Source: an uncultured Olsenella sp. (GTDB lineage Bacteria > Actinomycetota > Coriobacteriia > Coriobacteriales > Atopobiaceae). From it: a stretch of DNA of 19,511 bases. The stretch covers positions 1 through 19,511 of the forward strand of contig CALCDK010000139.1 of the NCBI GenBank assembly GCA_937900605.1, read 5' to 3'. The translations under genes and the position numbers were made by a program. This document shows positions 6,559-17,406 of this stretch, one piece after another. Positions within the stretch are counted from its first letter, which is position 1, and the number at the start of each line of letters is the position of its first letter. The notes beneath the pieces are model-generated. The model was not told where the DNA came from, did not search any database, and saw only the letters and a program-made list of their open reading frames with translations.

Positions 6559-7411
6559 GCTCGCCCGTCACGCCGCGCCCCAGGTCCCCGAGGCGCTCGA
6601 CGCCCAGGAGGCCGCTCGCGCCGCCCTCGAGCGCGACCGCGCCCTGACCCGCCACGCCTTCGTCGAGGGCGAGCACCCCATCGTCCGCATCGAGCACCTC
6701 AACAAGAGCTTCGGCGACACCCAGGTGCTGCGCGACGTCAACCTCGACGTCTGGCCCGGCGAGGTCGTCGTCGTCCTCGGCCCGTCGGGGTCGGGCAAGT
6801 CGACCATGCTGCGCTGCATCAACCTGCTTGAGACCCCCACCGCCGGCCACATCCTCATCCAGGACCAGGAGATCACGGGCCGCTCGGCCGCCGAGGTCGC
6901 GCGCCTTCGCCGCGACGTGGGCATGGTGTTCCAGCAGTTCAACCTCTTCCCGCACCTCACTGCCAAGCAGAACGTCATGGTCGGGCAGGTCAAGGTCCTC
7001 GGCCGCGACAAGGACGAGGCCGAGCGAGAGGCCATGCGCCAGCTCGAGGCCGTCGGCCTCGCCGAGCGCGCCGACTTCAGGCCGGCGCAGCTCTCCGGCG
7101 GCCAGCAGCAGCGCGTCGCCATCGCCCGCGCCGTCGCCATGCACCCGGACGTCCTGCTCTTCGACGAGCCCACCTCCGCGCTCGACCCCGAGCTCGTCCG
7201 CGGCGTCCTCGACGTCATGCGCGACCTCGCCGAGAACTCCGGCATGACCATGGTCGTCGTCACGCACGAGATGCGCTTCGCCCGCGAGGTCGCCGACCGC
7301 GTCGTCTTCATGGAGGGCGGCGTCGTCGTCGAGCAGGGCCTTCCCGAGGACGTCTTCGACCATCCCAGCAACCCCAGGACCGCCGAGTTCCTCGGCTCCT
7401 TCGGCGACTAG
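6548..7411 (+). CDS. Polar amino-acid ABC transporter ATP-binding protein
   Basis: This 287-residue cytoplasmic ATPase powers the transporter. It has Walker [10 protein letters not shown] (78-86), the Q-loop in FQQF (128-131), signature LSGGQ (182-186), Walker B VLLFDEP (202-208), D-loop SALD and H-loop His240. Typical members are about 240 residues, so this one has an extra N-terminal segment of roughly 44 residues, Ala/Arg/Glu-rich, before the usual [12 protein letters not shown] start. AAGGAGG, placed inside the permease reading frame, precedes the ATG at 6548 and supports that start. No alternative ATG lies just before the conserved core. The gene overlaps the permease by 11 bases and ends the operon; a hairpin follows. 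Confidence 0.95.
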   Translation: MLSRLARHAAPQVPEALDAQEAARAALERDRALTRHAFVEGEHPIVRIEHLNKSFGDTQVLRDVNLDVWPGEVVVVLGPSGSGKSTMLRCINLLETPTAGHILIQDQEITGRSAAEVARLRRDVGMVFQQFNLFPHLTAKQNVMVGQVKVLGRDKDEAEREAMRQLEAVGLAERADFRPAQLSGGQQQRVAIARAVAMHPDVLLFDEPTSALDPELVRGVLDVMRDLAENSGMTMVVVTHEMRFAREVADRVVFMEGGVVVEQGLPEDVFDHPSNPRTAEFLGSFGD

Positions 7412-7438
7412 CCGTCGCCTCCCACGCCAGGCCCGCTC

Positions 7439-7469
7439 CGCCCCATCCCCCCCCCAGGAGGATGGGGCG
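7439..7469 (+). terminator. Hairpin after the ABC operon
   Basis: A perfect 10-bp stem (7439-7448 with 7460-7469) has an 11-base C-rich loop; a run of nine C spans 7447-7455. It lies 27 bases after the ATPase stop and just before the next candidate promoter. Confidence 0.55.
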
Positions 7470-7472
7470 ATG

Positions 7473-7481
7473 TGCTACAGT
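7473..7481 (+). promoter_or_regulatory. Candidate extended -10 promoter for the GlnR-like gene
   Basis: TGCTACAGT has the extended TGn element plus a TACAGT hexamer, with no recognisable -35. It lies 35 bp upstream of the ATG at 7516, leaving a short leader with GAGG before the start. Confidence 0.45.
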
Positions 7482-7515
7482 AGGCAGAACCTGCACCTTC
7501 CTGGGAGGCTCGAGG

Positions 7516-8190
7516 ATGCATCACAAGAACATCCTGCTCATATCCGCGACGTCGCGCCTTCACGAGCGCATGCGCGAGCTCTCCCATGCGATCGACGTGT
7601 CCATCGCCCTCGCCAGCGAGCGCACGCTGGCCCAGGCGCTCGACTCGGGCCGCGACTTCGACCTCGTGATCGTCGACCTCGACGCGCTCTCGCAGGACAC
7701 CCTCAACGCCGTCGACTCGTTCGTCTCGTCCAAGGGCTACCTGCCGCGCCTGCTGGTCCAGGACGCCGAGCGCCTCTCGTCGCTTGCCATGCCCTCGCAG
7801 GGCTCGTGCGACTTCATCCTGCCCGGCGCGCCCCTCGCCGAGTACCAGCTGCGCTGCTCGCTGCTGCTGTGGCCCGGCGAGCAGGAGGCCGCGTCCGACA
7901 TCGTGACGGTCGACAACATGACGATCAACCTCGCCACGTACCAGGTGACCATCGACGACGTCCCCGTGGACCTCACGCTCATGGAATACTCGCTCCTGAG
8001 CTTCTTGGCCACGCACCCCGCCCACGCCTACTCGCGCGAGACCCTGCTGCACCGCGTCTGGGGCTTCGAGTACTGCGGCGGCACCCGCACCGTCGACGTG
8101 CACATCAGGCGCGTCCGCTCCAAGGTGGGCCCGCAGGTGGCCTCCCACATCGTCACCATTCGCAGCTTCGGATACCTCTTCCGCCTCTAG
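7516..8190 (+). CDS. Orphan OmpR-family response regulator, GlnR-like
   Basis: This 224-residue DNA-binding regulator has an N-terminal receiver-like domain (1-120) and a winged-helix domain (about 128-224). The latter contains [13 protein letters not shown] and [19 protein letters not shown]. The receiver is atypical: the paired acidic residues near the N-terminus are replaced (LLISATSR) and the conserved Lys is absent. An Asp remains at the phosphorylation position (Asp54, VIVDLDAL). The segment [10 protein letters not shown], and [15 protein letters not shown] in the winged helix, closely resemble actinobacterial GlnR as I remember it ([28 protein letters not shown]). GlnR is an orphan regulator of nitrogen genes that works without phosphorylation. 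No sensor kinase is adjacent. The start at 7516 follows GAGGCTCGAGG. The GlnR link is inference from pattern; an ordinary orphan regulator is the alternative. Confidence 0.85.
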   Translation: MHHKNILLISATSRLHERMRELSHAIDVSIALASERTLAQALDSGRDFDLVIVDLDALSQDTLNAVDSFVSSKGYLPRLLVQDAERLSSLAMPSQGSCDFILPGAPLAEYQLRCSLLLWPGEQEAASDIVTVDNMTINLATYQVTIDDVPVDLTLMEYSLLSFLATHPAHAYSRETLLHRVWGFEYCGGTRTVDVHIRRVRSKVGPQVASHIVTIRSFGYLFRL

Positions 8191-8270
8191 GCCGGTCTGC
8201 GGCCACGCGCGTACCGACGCGGACGTCCTCCCCGCCATGTGCGGCCTCCTGCCGCGCGTGGATACCATGT

Positions 8271-8285
8271 CATGTGTCGCACATG
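8271..8285. repeat. Perfect inverted repeat upstream of the HtrA gene
   Basis: CATGTG-TCG-CACATG lies in the 225-bp spacer between the regulator and the protease, 131 bp before the protease start. It is less G+C-rich than its surroundings and could be an operator or a weak hairpin. A TACAAC -10-like hexamer is at 8362-8367. Confidence 0.3.
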
Positions 8286-8415
8286 CTTTCAGGAAGCGGA
8301 AAGGGTCGTGCGCCGCACGTGTCAGCTCTGTGCGGACGCCCCATGACGCCCCGCACCGGGGTACAACAACCGTGTGAACGACCCGGACGCTCCCGCGTCC
8401 CCAGAAGGAGGAACA

Positions 8416-9924
8416 ATGAGCGAGCTCCCCAATGGTCCTCAGTCGCAGGGCCCCCAGGCCGGACCTGGGCTTCCCGTCGATCCCACCGCCCCCGTCGCCG
8501 CGCGTCCCGAGGGCTCCCCGCAGCCGCCCGCCACGGACGGCTCCGCCGCACCCGGCCCCTCCGCAGGCCCCGCCGCTCCCGAGCGTCCCGGTGCGGGCGC
8601 GACCGTGCCGCCCGTCCCCGGTGCGGGCGCGACCGTGCCGCCCGTCCCCGGGGCTCCCGCCGTGCATGCCGCCGGGACCGCCCCGGAGCCCGGCCCCCGT
8701 CACGGGCGTCCCGACGGCGAGGGGCGCCACGGCGTCCGCACGGTGCTTCTCGGCGTGCTCGGCGGCGTCCTGGGCGCGTCGCTGCTGACGGGCGCCCTCT
8801 GGGCGTTCGGCGCCTTCGGACCGTCCTCGGTCCCGTCGCTGCCTGGCTCCGCCCAGCAGGTCACCATCGACCCGAGCTCCGACGACCCCAGCACGGCCAA
8901 CGCCGTGGCGGCCAAGGCGCTGCCCTCCGTGGTCGCGGTCTACTGCGCCTACCCCGACGGCGAGGGCATGGGCTCTGGCGTCGTCATGGACGCCGACGGC
9001 AACATCATCACCAACAACCACGTCATCGACGGCGCCGAGTCCATCACCGTCACCATCGCCGGCAAGAGCCACGAGGCCACCCTCGTGGGCGCCGACCCCT
9101 CCAGCGACCTGGCCGTCGTCCGCGCCGACCTCGGCGGCGAGAAGGTCACGCCCATCGAGGTGGGCGACTCCTCCCAGCTCAAGGTGGGCGACTGGGTCAT
9201 GTCCGTCGGCAGCCCCTTCGGCCTCGAGAACTCCGTCTCGCAGGGCATCGTGAGCGCGCTGTATCGCAACACCCTCATGGAGAACTCCCAGGGCAACACG
9301 CTCTACGCCAACCTCATCCAGGTCGACGCCGCCATCAACCCCGGCAACTCTGGCGGCGCCCTCGTCGACCAGCAGGGCCGCCTCGTGGGCATCTGCACGC
9401 TGTACTCCTCCGACACGCAGAGCTTTGCGGGCATCGGCTTCGCCATCCCGGGCAACTACGCGGTCGACATCGCGAACAAGATCGTCTCCGGCCAGCCCGT
9501 GACCCACGCCTACATCGGCCTTGCCATGCAGACCGTCAACGCCAGGAACGCCGAGGCCAACCACCTGAGCGTCAACCAGGGCGCCTACGTCGCCGACGTC
9601 ACGGCCGGCGGCCCCGCCGACCAGGCCGGCATCAAGAAGGGCGACGTCATCGTCGCGATCGGCGACACCGACGTCCCCTCGGCCGACGGCGCGATCCTCG
9701 CCATCCGCTCGCACCAGATCGGCGAGACGGTCCAGGTGACCGTCGTGCGCGGCTCCGAGACCAAGGTGGTGGACGTCACCCTGGGCTCCGACGAGCAGCT
9801 CCAGCAGGACCAGCAGGGCCAGGGGGACGGCGCCGGCCAGACGCCCTCGCTCGAGGACATCATCCGCTGGTACTACCAGATGCACGGCCAGGGCGAGGAC
9901 CCCGACGCGCTCGGCGGCAGGTAG
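8416..9924 (+). CDS. HtrA/DegP-family membrane-anchored serine protease
   Basis: The 502-residue quality-control protease probably degrades or refolds damaged proteins outside the membrane. It has a Pro/Gly/Ala-rich cytoplasmic N-terminus (1-105), one membrane segment (about 108-130), a trypsin-like domain with catalytic His202 (NNHVIDGA), Asp231 (SSDLAVV) and Ser312 (GNSGGAL), one PDZ domain (about 365-455), and a Gln/Asp-rich tail ending near a WYYQMHG patch. AGAAGGAGGA just before the ATG at 8416 fixes the start; an earlier in-frame codon at 8374 lacks such a site. The N-terminal region holds a perfect 30-bp tandem duplication. It follows the GlnR-like regulator on the same strand but is probably a separate unit. 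A strong hairpin follows its stop. Confidence 0.94.
   Translation: MSELPNGPQSQGPQAGPGLPVDPTAPVAARPEGSPQPPATDGSAAPGPSAGPAAPERPGAGATVPPVPGAGATVPPVPGAPAVHAAGTAPEPGPRHGRPDGEGRHGVRTVLLGVLGGVLGASLLTGALWAFGAFGPSSVPSLPGSAQQVTIDPSSDDPSTANAVAAKALPSVVAVYCAYPDGEGMGSGVVMDADGNIITNNHVIDGAESITVTIAGKSHEATLVGADPSSDLAVVRADLGGEKVTPIEVGDSSQLKVGDWVMSVGSPFGLENSVSQGIVSALYRNTLMENSQGNTLYANLIQVDAAINPGNSGGALVDQQGRLVGICTLYSSDTQSFAGIGFAIPGNYAVDIANKIVSGQPVTHAYIGLAMQTVNARNAEANHLSVNQGAYVADVTAGGPADQAGIKKGDVIVAIGDTDVPSADGAILAIRSHQIGETVQVTVVRGSETKVVDVTLGSDEQLQQDQQGQGDGAGQTPSLEDIIRWYYQMHGQGEDPDALGGR
8591..8650 (+). repeat. Perfect 30-bp tandem duplication in the HtrA gene
   Basis: Bases 8591-8620 repeat exactly as 8621-8650, duplicating the decapeptide [10 protein letters not shown] in the disordered cytoplasmic N-terminus. 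Being in frame and perfect, it looks recent or slippage-prone. Confidence 0.95.
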
Positions 9925-9955
9925 CCTGCGGCACGGCATCGGCGCATCGGCCCTC

Positions 9956-9984
9956 GGCCCCTCTCCCGCCATGGGGGAGGGGCC
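9956..9984 (+). terminator. Hairpin terminator after the HtrA gene
   Basis: A 12-bp stem (9956-9967 with 9973-9984, one wobble) with a GCCAT loop, followed by CTTGCGTG, begins 31 bases after the stop. Confidence 0.7.
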
Positions 9985-10094
9985 CTTGCGTGCCGCGTGC
10001 GCGTGCCCGGGTGGCGCGCCCCTCTCGCCTCCCGGGCATTGTCGTCCGCAAGGACCGCTACGCTTGTGGGGCAGGCAGCCATCGAGGAGGAAAC

Positions 10095-11705
10095 ATGTCA
10101 GAGATCAGGTGCCCCAACTGCGGCCAGGCCTTCTCCCTTGACGGGTCGGACTACGCGAGCATCGTCGGCCAGGTCCGCGACGCGGAGTTCCGCAAGGAGC
10201 TCGAGGAGCGCGCCCGCCAGCTCGAGGAGGCCCACGGCGCGCGCGTCGAGGCTGCGGTGGCCGGCGAGCGCGAGCGCATGCACGCCGAGTCGGACCGCCA
10301 GCTCGCGCAGCTGCGCGACGAGCTCGCCAGGGCCAGGCAGGACGCCCAGCGCGACGCCGCCGAGCGCGACGCCAGGATCGCCGAGCTCAGCTCCGAGGTC
10401 GAGCGCGGCCAGGACGCCCTGCGCATCGCCCGCGGCGAGGCCCAGCAGGAGGCCGCCGAGAGGCTCGCGCAGGCCCAGGCCCAGGTCGCGGCCCTCAGGG
10501 CCCAGCTCGAGCAGCAGCAGGACACGGCCGAGGCGCTCGCCCAGGCGGCCCGCGCGGAGGAGCGCGACCGCGCCCACGAGGAGCTGCGCGAGCGCGACGC
10601 CAGGATCGCCGAGCTCTCCGGCTCCGTCGCCAAGCTCCAGGACCAGGCCCGCGCCGAGGAGCAGCGCCACCGCAGCGAGTGCGCGCTGGCCGTCTCGAAG
10701 GCCACCAGCGAGCAGGAGCGCGCCATCGCCGAGCTCAGGGGCCAGGTGAGGGCGGCCAGGCTCGAGGGCCAGCAGGTCGAGGCCTCCCTCAACCAGAAGC
10801 TGCTCGAGCAGGCCTCCTACAAGGACCAGCTCATCCGCGACAAGGAGGACGAGATCGAGCGCCTGCGGAGCCAGCGCTCGCGCCTGTCCGTCAAGCTCAT
10901 CGGCGAGACCCTCGAGCAGCACTGCGAGTCCGAGTTCAACCGCGTGCGCATGATGGCGTTCCCCACCGCCGAGTTCCACAAGGACAACGACGTGGTCGAC
11001 GGCACCAAGGGCGACTACGTCTTCCGCGAGCTCGACCCGTCCGGCGTCGAGGTCGTCTCGATCATGTTCGACATGAAGAACGAGGATGACGCCTCCACCC
11101 ACCGCAAGCGCAACGAGGACCACTTCCGCAAGCTCGACAAGGACCGCCGCGACAAGGGCTGCGAGTACGCGGTGCTCGTCTCGACCCTCGAGCCCGACAG
11201 CGAGCTGTACAACAGCGGCATCGTGGACGTCTCGTGGGCCTATCCCAAGATGTTCGTCATCCGCCCGCAGTTCTTCGTCCCGCTCATCTCGCTGCTGCGC
11301 AACGCCGGCCTCAACGCCGTGGAGGCGCGCCGCGAGCTTAGCGAGGTGCGCCAGCAGAACCTCGACATCACCGGCTTCGAGGACGCCCTCGAGGACTTCA
11401 AGGGCAAGTTTGGGCGCAACTACGAGATCGCGAGCAAGAAGTTCGGCACCGCGGTCGACGAGATCGACAAGACCATCGACCACCTCATCAAGGTCAAGGA
11501 CAACCTCCTGGCGTCCGAGCGCCAGCTCAGGCTCGCCAACGACAAGGCCGACGCGCTCACCATCCGCAAGCTGACGCGCAAGAACCCCACCATGAAGGCC
11601 AAGTTCGAGGAGGCCCGCGCGGCCAAGGAGGCCGCCGGCAGCCTCGCCGCGCCCGCGCCCGCGCCCGCCGACCAGCTCGCCGAGGAGGGCGAGTACGAGG
11701 TCTAG
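10095..11705 (+). CDS. DUF2130 family coiled-coil protein, possible nuclease
   Basis: This 536-residue cytoplasmic protein opens with a half zinc-ribbon, CPNCGQAF (6-13). A long Glu/Ala/Arg-rich coiled coil (about 30-255) follows, with repeated RDARIAEL units. The conserved DUF2130 domain begins around residue 260 ([15 protein letters not shown]) and extends to about 440. [18 protein letters not shown] helix and an Ala/Pro-rich tail follow. Function is not established. The pattern Glu280, Asp307 (GDYVF), Asp326-Met-Lys328 (IMFDMKNE) looks like a PD-(D/E)XK nuclease core, an inference from spacing only. The start follows GAGGAGG. The gene stands alone between two hairpins. Confidence 0.85.
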   Translation: MSEIRCPNCGQAFSLDGSDYASIVGQVRDAEFRKELEERARQLEEAHGARVEAAVAGERERMHAESDRQLAQLRDELARARQDAQRDAAERDARIAELSSEVERGQDALRIARGEAQQEAAERLAQAQAQVAALRAQLEQQQDTAEALAQAARAEERDRAHEELRERDARIAELSGSVAKLQDQARAEEQRHRSECALAVSKATSEQERAIAELRGQVRAARLEGQQVEASLNQKLLEQASYKDQLIRDKEDEIERLRSQRSRLSVKLIGETLEQHCESEFNRVRMMAFPTAEFHKDNDVVDGTKGDYVFRELDPSGVEVVSIMFDMKNEDDASTHRKRNEDHFRKLDKDRRDKGCEYAVLVSTLEPDSELYNSGIVDVSWAYPKMFVIRPQFFVPLISLLRNAGLNAVEARRELSEVRQQNLDITGFEDALEDFKGKFGRNYEIASKKFGTAVDEIDKTIDHLIKVKDNLLASERQLRLANDKADALTIRKLTRKNPTMKAKFEEARAAKEAAGSLAAPAPAPADQLAEEGEYEV

Positions 11706-11712
11706 CCTCCCC

Positions 11713-11733
11713 GGGCCGGCAGCGTGCCGGCCC
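11713..11733 (+). terminator. Hairpin after the DUF2130 gene
   Basis: A perfect 9-bp stem (11713-11721 with 11725-11733), GCG loop, 7 bases after the stop; no U-tract. Confidence 0.6.
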
Positions 11734-11747
11734 GTCGCGCGCTGTGA

Positions 11748-14018
<2,271 letters not shown>

Positions 14019-14113
14019 CGGGCCCGGCACCCGACGCCCCTCTCGTGGCGACGCCCGCCATGCGACGCACGCCACGCGACGCCACCGCCACGCGCGCACC
14101 GGCGAGAACGACG

Positions 14114-14152
14114 ACGGCCCGGCCCCGGACGCAGGTCCTGGGGCCGGGCCGT
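14114..14152. terminator. Bidirectional terminator between ligA and the amidohydrolase
   Basis: A perfect 13-bp stem (14114-14126 with 14140-14152) is extended by GGAC/GTCC with one bulge. It sits between convergent genes and can serve both. Confidence 0.75.
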
Positions 14153-14178
14153 TCCCGTCGGGGCGCTCCCGCGCGCAG

Positions 14179-15531
14179 CTAGGCGAGGGGCAGTGCGGAG
14201 GCGTCGAGCGCCATGATGCGGTCGAGCTCCTCGTCGAGCGATGCCATGTGCCTGACGCGCAGGCGGTCGGCCATGCGGCCGCGGGCCATGACGTGCAGCG
14301 GCCGCGAGAGCGCGCGCAGGTCCTCGAGCGGGTCGGACGCCACGGCGAGAAGGTCCGCGTCCTTGCCCTCCTCGACGGTTCCGGTGACGTCGCCCAGTCC
14401 CAGCAGCCCCGCGTTGACCTGCGTCGCGGTGTGCAGCGCGAAGGCGTTGGAGACGCCCACGTACTTGGCGAAGTACGCGACCTCGCGCCACATGTCGTAC
14501 TGCGTCACGTACGGGCAGCTCGAGTCGGTGCCCAGGCCCACGGGGATGCCGGCCTCCAGGGCCTCGCGCGCCCCGCGGACGATGCCGGAGCAGACGATGT
14601 CGCCGTTCTCCTTCTGGACGGGCGTGGAGCCGGTCTTCTCGGGGTCGATGAGCGCGAAGGGCAGCGCCGGCGAGACGGTGCAGGTGAGGGAGGGGAGCCT
14701 GCCGGGCAGCTGCGTGCCCGCCGCGCCGCGGTACAGGGCCAGGACCTGCTCGGTCATGGGCGCGCCGTGCTCTATGGTGTCGACGCCGGCCTCGAGCGCC
14801 ACGCGGACGCCCTCGGTGCTCTCGACGTGGGCCATGACGGGCAGGCCCAGGCGGTGGGCCATGTCGCACGCGGCACGCGCGACCTCGGGCGACATGCGCA
14901 GCACGCCCGGCTCGCCGGCCACGGTTGCGTCGAACACGCCGCCGGTCACGAAGAGCTTGATGACGTCGGCGCGCTGGGCGTAGAGCTCGCGCACCTGGGC
15001 GCTGGCCTCCTCCGGGGAGCTGGCGACCTGCGCGAACAGCCCCGCCCCGTGGCCGCCGGGCACTGTGACGCCCGTGCCGGGGGCGACGACCCTGGGGCCC
15101 AGGGCGCGGCCGGACTCGATGCGGTCGCGCACCGCGATGTCGGCCAGCAGCGGGTCGCCCGCGCCGCGCAGTGTGGTCACGCCGCTCGCGAGCTGCTGCT
15201 GCGCGCTCCCGAGGAGCACGCGCCTCACGATGGGCCGCCCCACGGGGTTGTCGAGGCGCCGCATGAGCGCGCCCGCGTCGCCCGCCGAGACGGGCCGCCC
15301 CGACCCGCAGAGGTGGACGTGCATGTTGACGAGGCCCGGCATCAGCCACGCCCCGGCCAGGTCGACGACGCGTGCGCCGCCGGGCACCCGGGCCGCCGAC
15401 GCGTCGCGGACCTGCGCGATCCTCTCGCCCTCCACGACGACGGTCTGGTGGGCCCGGGGCTCCATGTCCCTGGTGCCGTCGAGCAGCGTCGCGTTGACGA
15501 ATGCCGTGACCTGCGACTTCTCGTGTGCCAT
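14179..15531 (-). CDS. Metal-dependent amidohydrolase family protein
   Basis: A 450-residue hydrolase of the imidazolonepropionase/Xaa-Pro-dipeptidase-like branch of the amidohydrolase superfamily. Visible ligands: His71 and His73 (NMHVHLCG), Lys192 (IKLFVTGG, the likely carboxylated lysine), His235 (VMAHVES), His255 (TIEHGAPM) and Asp336 (GLGTDSS). A composite beta domain is formed by residues 1-65 and the C-terminal end (GKDADLLAV). No signal peptide is seen, so it is probably cytoplasmic. The substrate cannot be predicted; relatives cleave cyclic amides or dipeptides. The start at 15531 follows GAGGAGGAG on the minus strand. Divergent from the Tyr-phosphatase-like gene; their spacer has two inverted repeats. 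Confidence 0.9.
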   Translation of the reverse strand: MAHEKSQVTAFVNATLLDGTRDMEPRAHQTVVVEGERIAQVRDASAARVPGGARVVDLAGAWLMPGLVNMHVHLCGSGRPVSAGDAGALMRRLDNPVGRPIVRRVLLGSAQQQLASGVTTLRGAGDPLLADIAVRDRIESGRALGPRVVAPGTGVTVPGGHGAGLFAQVASSPEEASAQVRELYAQRADVIKLFVTGGVFDATVAGEPGVLRMSPEVARAACDMAHRLGLPVMAHVESTEGVRVALEAGVDTIEHGAPMTEQVLALYRGAAGTQLPGRLPSLTCTVSPALPFALIDPEKTGSTPVQKENGDIVCSGIVRGAREALEAGIPVGLGTDSSCPYVTQYDMWREVAYFAKYVGVSNAFALHTATQVNAGLLGLGDVTGTVEEGKDADLLAVASDPLEDLRALSRPLHVMARGRMADRLRVRHMASLDEELDRIMALDASALPLA

Positions 15532-15542
15532 GTCTCCTCCTC

Positions 15543-15557
15543 GGTCGGGGTCCGACC
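15543..15557. repeat. Inverted repeat beside the amidohydrolase ribosome site
   Basis: GGTCGG-GGT-CCGACC lies immediately upstream of the amidohydrolase Shine-Dalgarno sequence. It overlaps a second palindrome (GGGGTCCGACCCC, 15547-15559). In the minus-strand mRNA it would form a hairpin abutting the ribosome site, or act as an operator in DNA. Confidence 0.4.
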
Positions 15558-15567
15558 CCATTGTGCA

Positions 15568-15605
15568 CCCCGGGGGCGCGCCGCGCCAGGCACGCGCCCC
15601 CGGGG
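15568..15605. repeat. 13-bp perfect inverted repeat in a divergent promoter region
   Basis: Bases 15568-15580 and 15593-15605 are perfect inverted copies separated by 12 bases. They lie between two divergent genes, where no terminator is needed, so a regulator-binding site is plausible. High G+C raises the chance of coincidence. Confidence 0.45.
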
Positions 15606-15618
15606 GCTGACACGCGCC

Positions 15619-15648
15619 TTACCCCGGGCGCCCCGCTAACGCTAGACT
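15619..15648 (+). promoter_or_regulatory. Candidate promoter for the Tyr-phosphatase-like gene
   Basis: TTACCC (15619-15624) and TAGACT (15643-15648) are separated by 18 bp and lie 39 bp before the start codon. Confidence 0.35.
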
Positions 15649-15686
15649 GGATGCCGACATGTGACGAGAGACGCGAGGAGACCCGG

Positions 15687-16445
15687 ATGAACCCGTACGA
15701 CACCAGGAACGAGCACGGCCGCATCGACTTCGAGGGACTGCCCAACACGCGCGACCTGGGCGGCCTGCGCACCGCCGACGGACGCGAGGTGAGGCCCGGC
15801 CTGCTGCTCAGGTCCGGCAACCTGTACTTCGCAACCCAGGAGGACCTCAGGCGCCTCATCGAGCAGTACCACCTGCGCGCGGTTGTCGACCTGCGCGGCG
15901 AGGCCGAGATGTCGGAGTACCCCGACCCCGTCGACCGCCTGCTGGGCGTGTCCTACCTGCACGCCGACGTGCTGCGCGGCACCGTCGACGGCATCTCGCA
16001 GGACGCCGAGACGCGCGCCCGCCTCGAGGCCGCCCGCGTCGACGAGGTCGACCCCGCCGGCTTCATGGAGCAGATCTACCCGCACATCCTGCTGGGGGAG
16101 TCGGGCGTGAAGGCCTACCGCGGCCTCATGCGCACGGTGCTCGAGACCACCGAGGGCAGCGTCCTGTGGCACTGCCACGTGGGTCGCGACCGCTGCGGCA
16201 TGGCCACGATGCTCGTCCTGTCCGTCCTCGGGGTGCCCATGGAGGCCATCGAGGAGGACTACCTGGCCACCAACGTCTACACCGACGTCCCGTCCGACGA
16301 GCGCACCGCGTCCAACATCCGCTTCATCCGCGCCGCCGTCGCCGGGGTCACGGCCGAGTTCGGCGGCGTCGTGGGCTACGTCCGCGAGGCCCTGGGCGTC
16401 GACGAGTCCGACCTCTGCGAGCTGCGCGGCCGCTACCTGCGCTAG
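15687..16445 (+). CDS. Tyrosine-protein phosphatase-like protein (Y_phosphatase3 type)
   Basis: A 252-residue cytoplasmic phosphatase of the dual-specificity/tyrosine class found in many Firmicutes and Actinobacteria. The N-terminus has the family sequence LPNTRDLGGLRTADG (18-32) and LLLRSGNL. The P-loop is HCHVGRDR (162-169), with nucleophile Cys163 and Arg169, fitting HCx5R. Relatives usually have HCTAGKDRTG, so the loop is slightly variant but keeps the key residues. The substrate is unknown; relatives act on phosphotyrosine or phosphoinositides. The start at 15687 follows GAGGAG. Its stop overlaps the stop of the convergent phospholipase-like gene, leaving no room for a terminator. Confidence 0.88.
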   Translation: MNPYDTRNEHGRIDFEGLPNTRDLGGLRTADGREVRPGLLLRSGNLYFATQEDLRRLIEQYHLRAVVDLRGEAEMSEYPDPVDRLLGVSYLHADVLRGTVDGISQDAETRARLEAARVDEVDPAGFMEQIYPHILLGESGVKAYRGLMRTVLETTEGSVLWHCHVGRDRCGMATMLVLSVLGVPMEAIEEDYLATNVYTDVPSDERTASNIRFIRAAVAGVTAEFGGVVGYVREALGVDESDLCELRGRYLR

Positions 16446-17365
16446 GCGCGGCGCCCCTCGTAGTCGAGCCCGTCGACGAGGGCCGCGAGTCGCTTCGCGT
16501 CGCCGTCGCCGAGCGCCGCGGCCAGGGCGGGGAAGTCCGCCAGGCCGTGCTCGTAGACATCGGCAAAGCTCTCGTGACTCACCCGGCCGTCTCCGGGGTC
16601 GGCCCAGGCCCGGCGCGCCAGGTTCGCGGCGGGGCACTCCGACGTGCGCCGCGCGTAGTGCGCCGACGCCTGGGCCAGCGAGCGGCCGCGTACGGCGCGC
16701 TCGAGGCCCGCGACGAGAAGGCTGCGGGGGCTGCCGGCCGGCTCGATGACGCGGTATATCGCCTCGTAGTCGGCGACGGCGCGCCCGTACTCGCATGCCC
16801 CGACCTCGAGCTGGAACGTGCTGGCGGCCACCTGCGAGAGCAGTGCGCCCGCGACGCGGCACACGCGCGGCGTGCGCATGAGGTGGGTCTGCGTGGGGCG
16901 CTCGAGCACCGTCGCGCGGCGCCTCTCCCACAGGGTCCACTCGTCCAGGTCGCTCTCGATGGTGGCGTGGAGCTCCTGCGGGCTCGACGCGAGCGAGGGG
17001 TCCGCGGCTACGAGCGCGCGCTGCTGCGCGATGACGAAGGGGTGCGCGACGCGGTCGAGGGCGTAGTGGCCCATGACGCCCAGCGCGAAGGCGCGCCCGA
17101 TCCGCGCGTCGGCGCGTGGCAGCCTGCCCACGCCCTCGCGCATCGCCGAGAAGGCCTCGACGACCCTGCCGGACTGCATCCGGTGGGCGAGCAGCCAGCA
17201 GGCGCGCGACGTGCGGGGGCCGCAGGTGAACCGCGAGAAGAGCGGGTCGGGCCCCTGGTTGCCCAGCAGGAAGGCCAGCAGCTCCTCGGAGCCGACGACG
17301 GCGCCGGCGGGCAGCAGCGCCGCGGCGTCCTCGCCGAAGATGTGGTGCGTGATGAGTGCGGGCAT
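16442..17365 (-). CDS. Zinc-dependent phospholipase C-like protein
   Basis: A 307-residue member of the zinc-dependent phospholipase C family. Likely metal ligands are visible: ITHHIFGE (His7, His8), GNQGPDPLF (Asp40), GHYALDRVAHPF (HxxxD at His100/Asp104, and His108) and HATIE (HxxxE at His133/Glu137). No signal peptide is seen, unlike secreted clostridial enzymes, so it is probably cytoplasmic and its true substrate is unknown. The start at 17365 follows GAGGAGGGG. It is the last gene in the polA-rnhA direction, 41 bases after rnhA, and may be co-transcribed. Its stop shares a CTAG with the convergent phosphatase gene. Confidence 0.85.
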   Translation of the reverse strand: MPALITHHIFGEDAAALLPAGAVVGSEELLAFLLGNQGPDPLFSRFTCGPRTSRACWLLAHRMQSGRVVEAFSAMREGVGRLPRADARIGRAFALGVMGHYALDRVAHPFVIAQQRALVAADPSLASSPQELHATIESDLDEWTLWERRRATVLERPTQTHLMRTPRVCRVAGALLSQVAASTFQLEVGACEYGRAVADYEAIYRVIEPAGSPRSLLVAGLERAVRGRSLAQASAHYARRTSECPAANLARRAWADPGDGRVSHESFADVYEHGLADFPALAAALGDGDAKRLAALVDGLDYEGRRA

Positions 17366-17406
17366 GGCCCCTCCTCGTCCCTCTCGGCGTCCCGGCGGCC
17401 GGGGCC

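Noticed and set aside
10039..10064. TTGTCG and TACGCT as a promoter for the DUF2130 gene
   Set aside because: The spacing is only 14 bp and both hexamers are weak.
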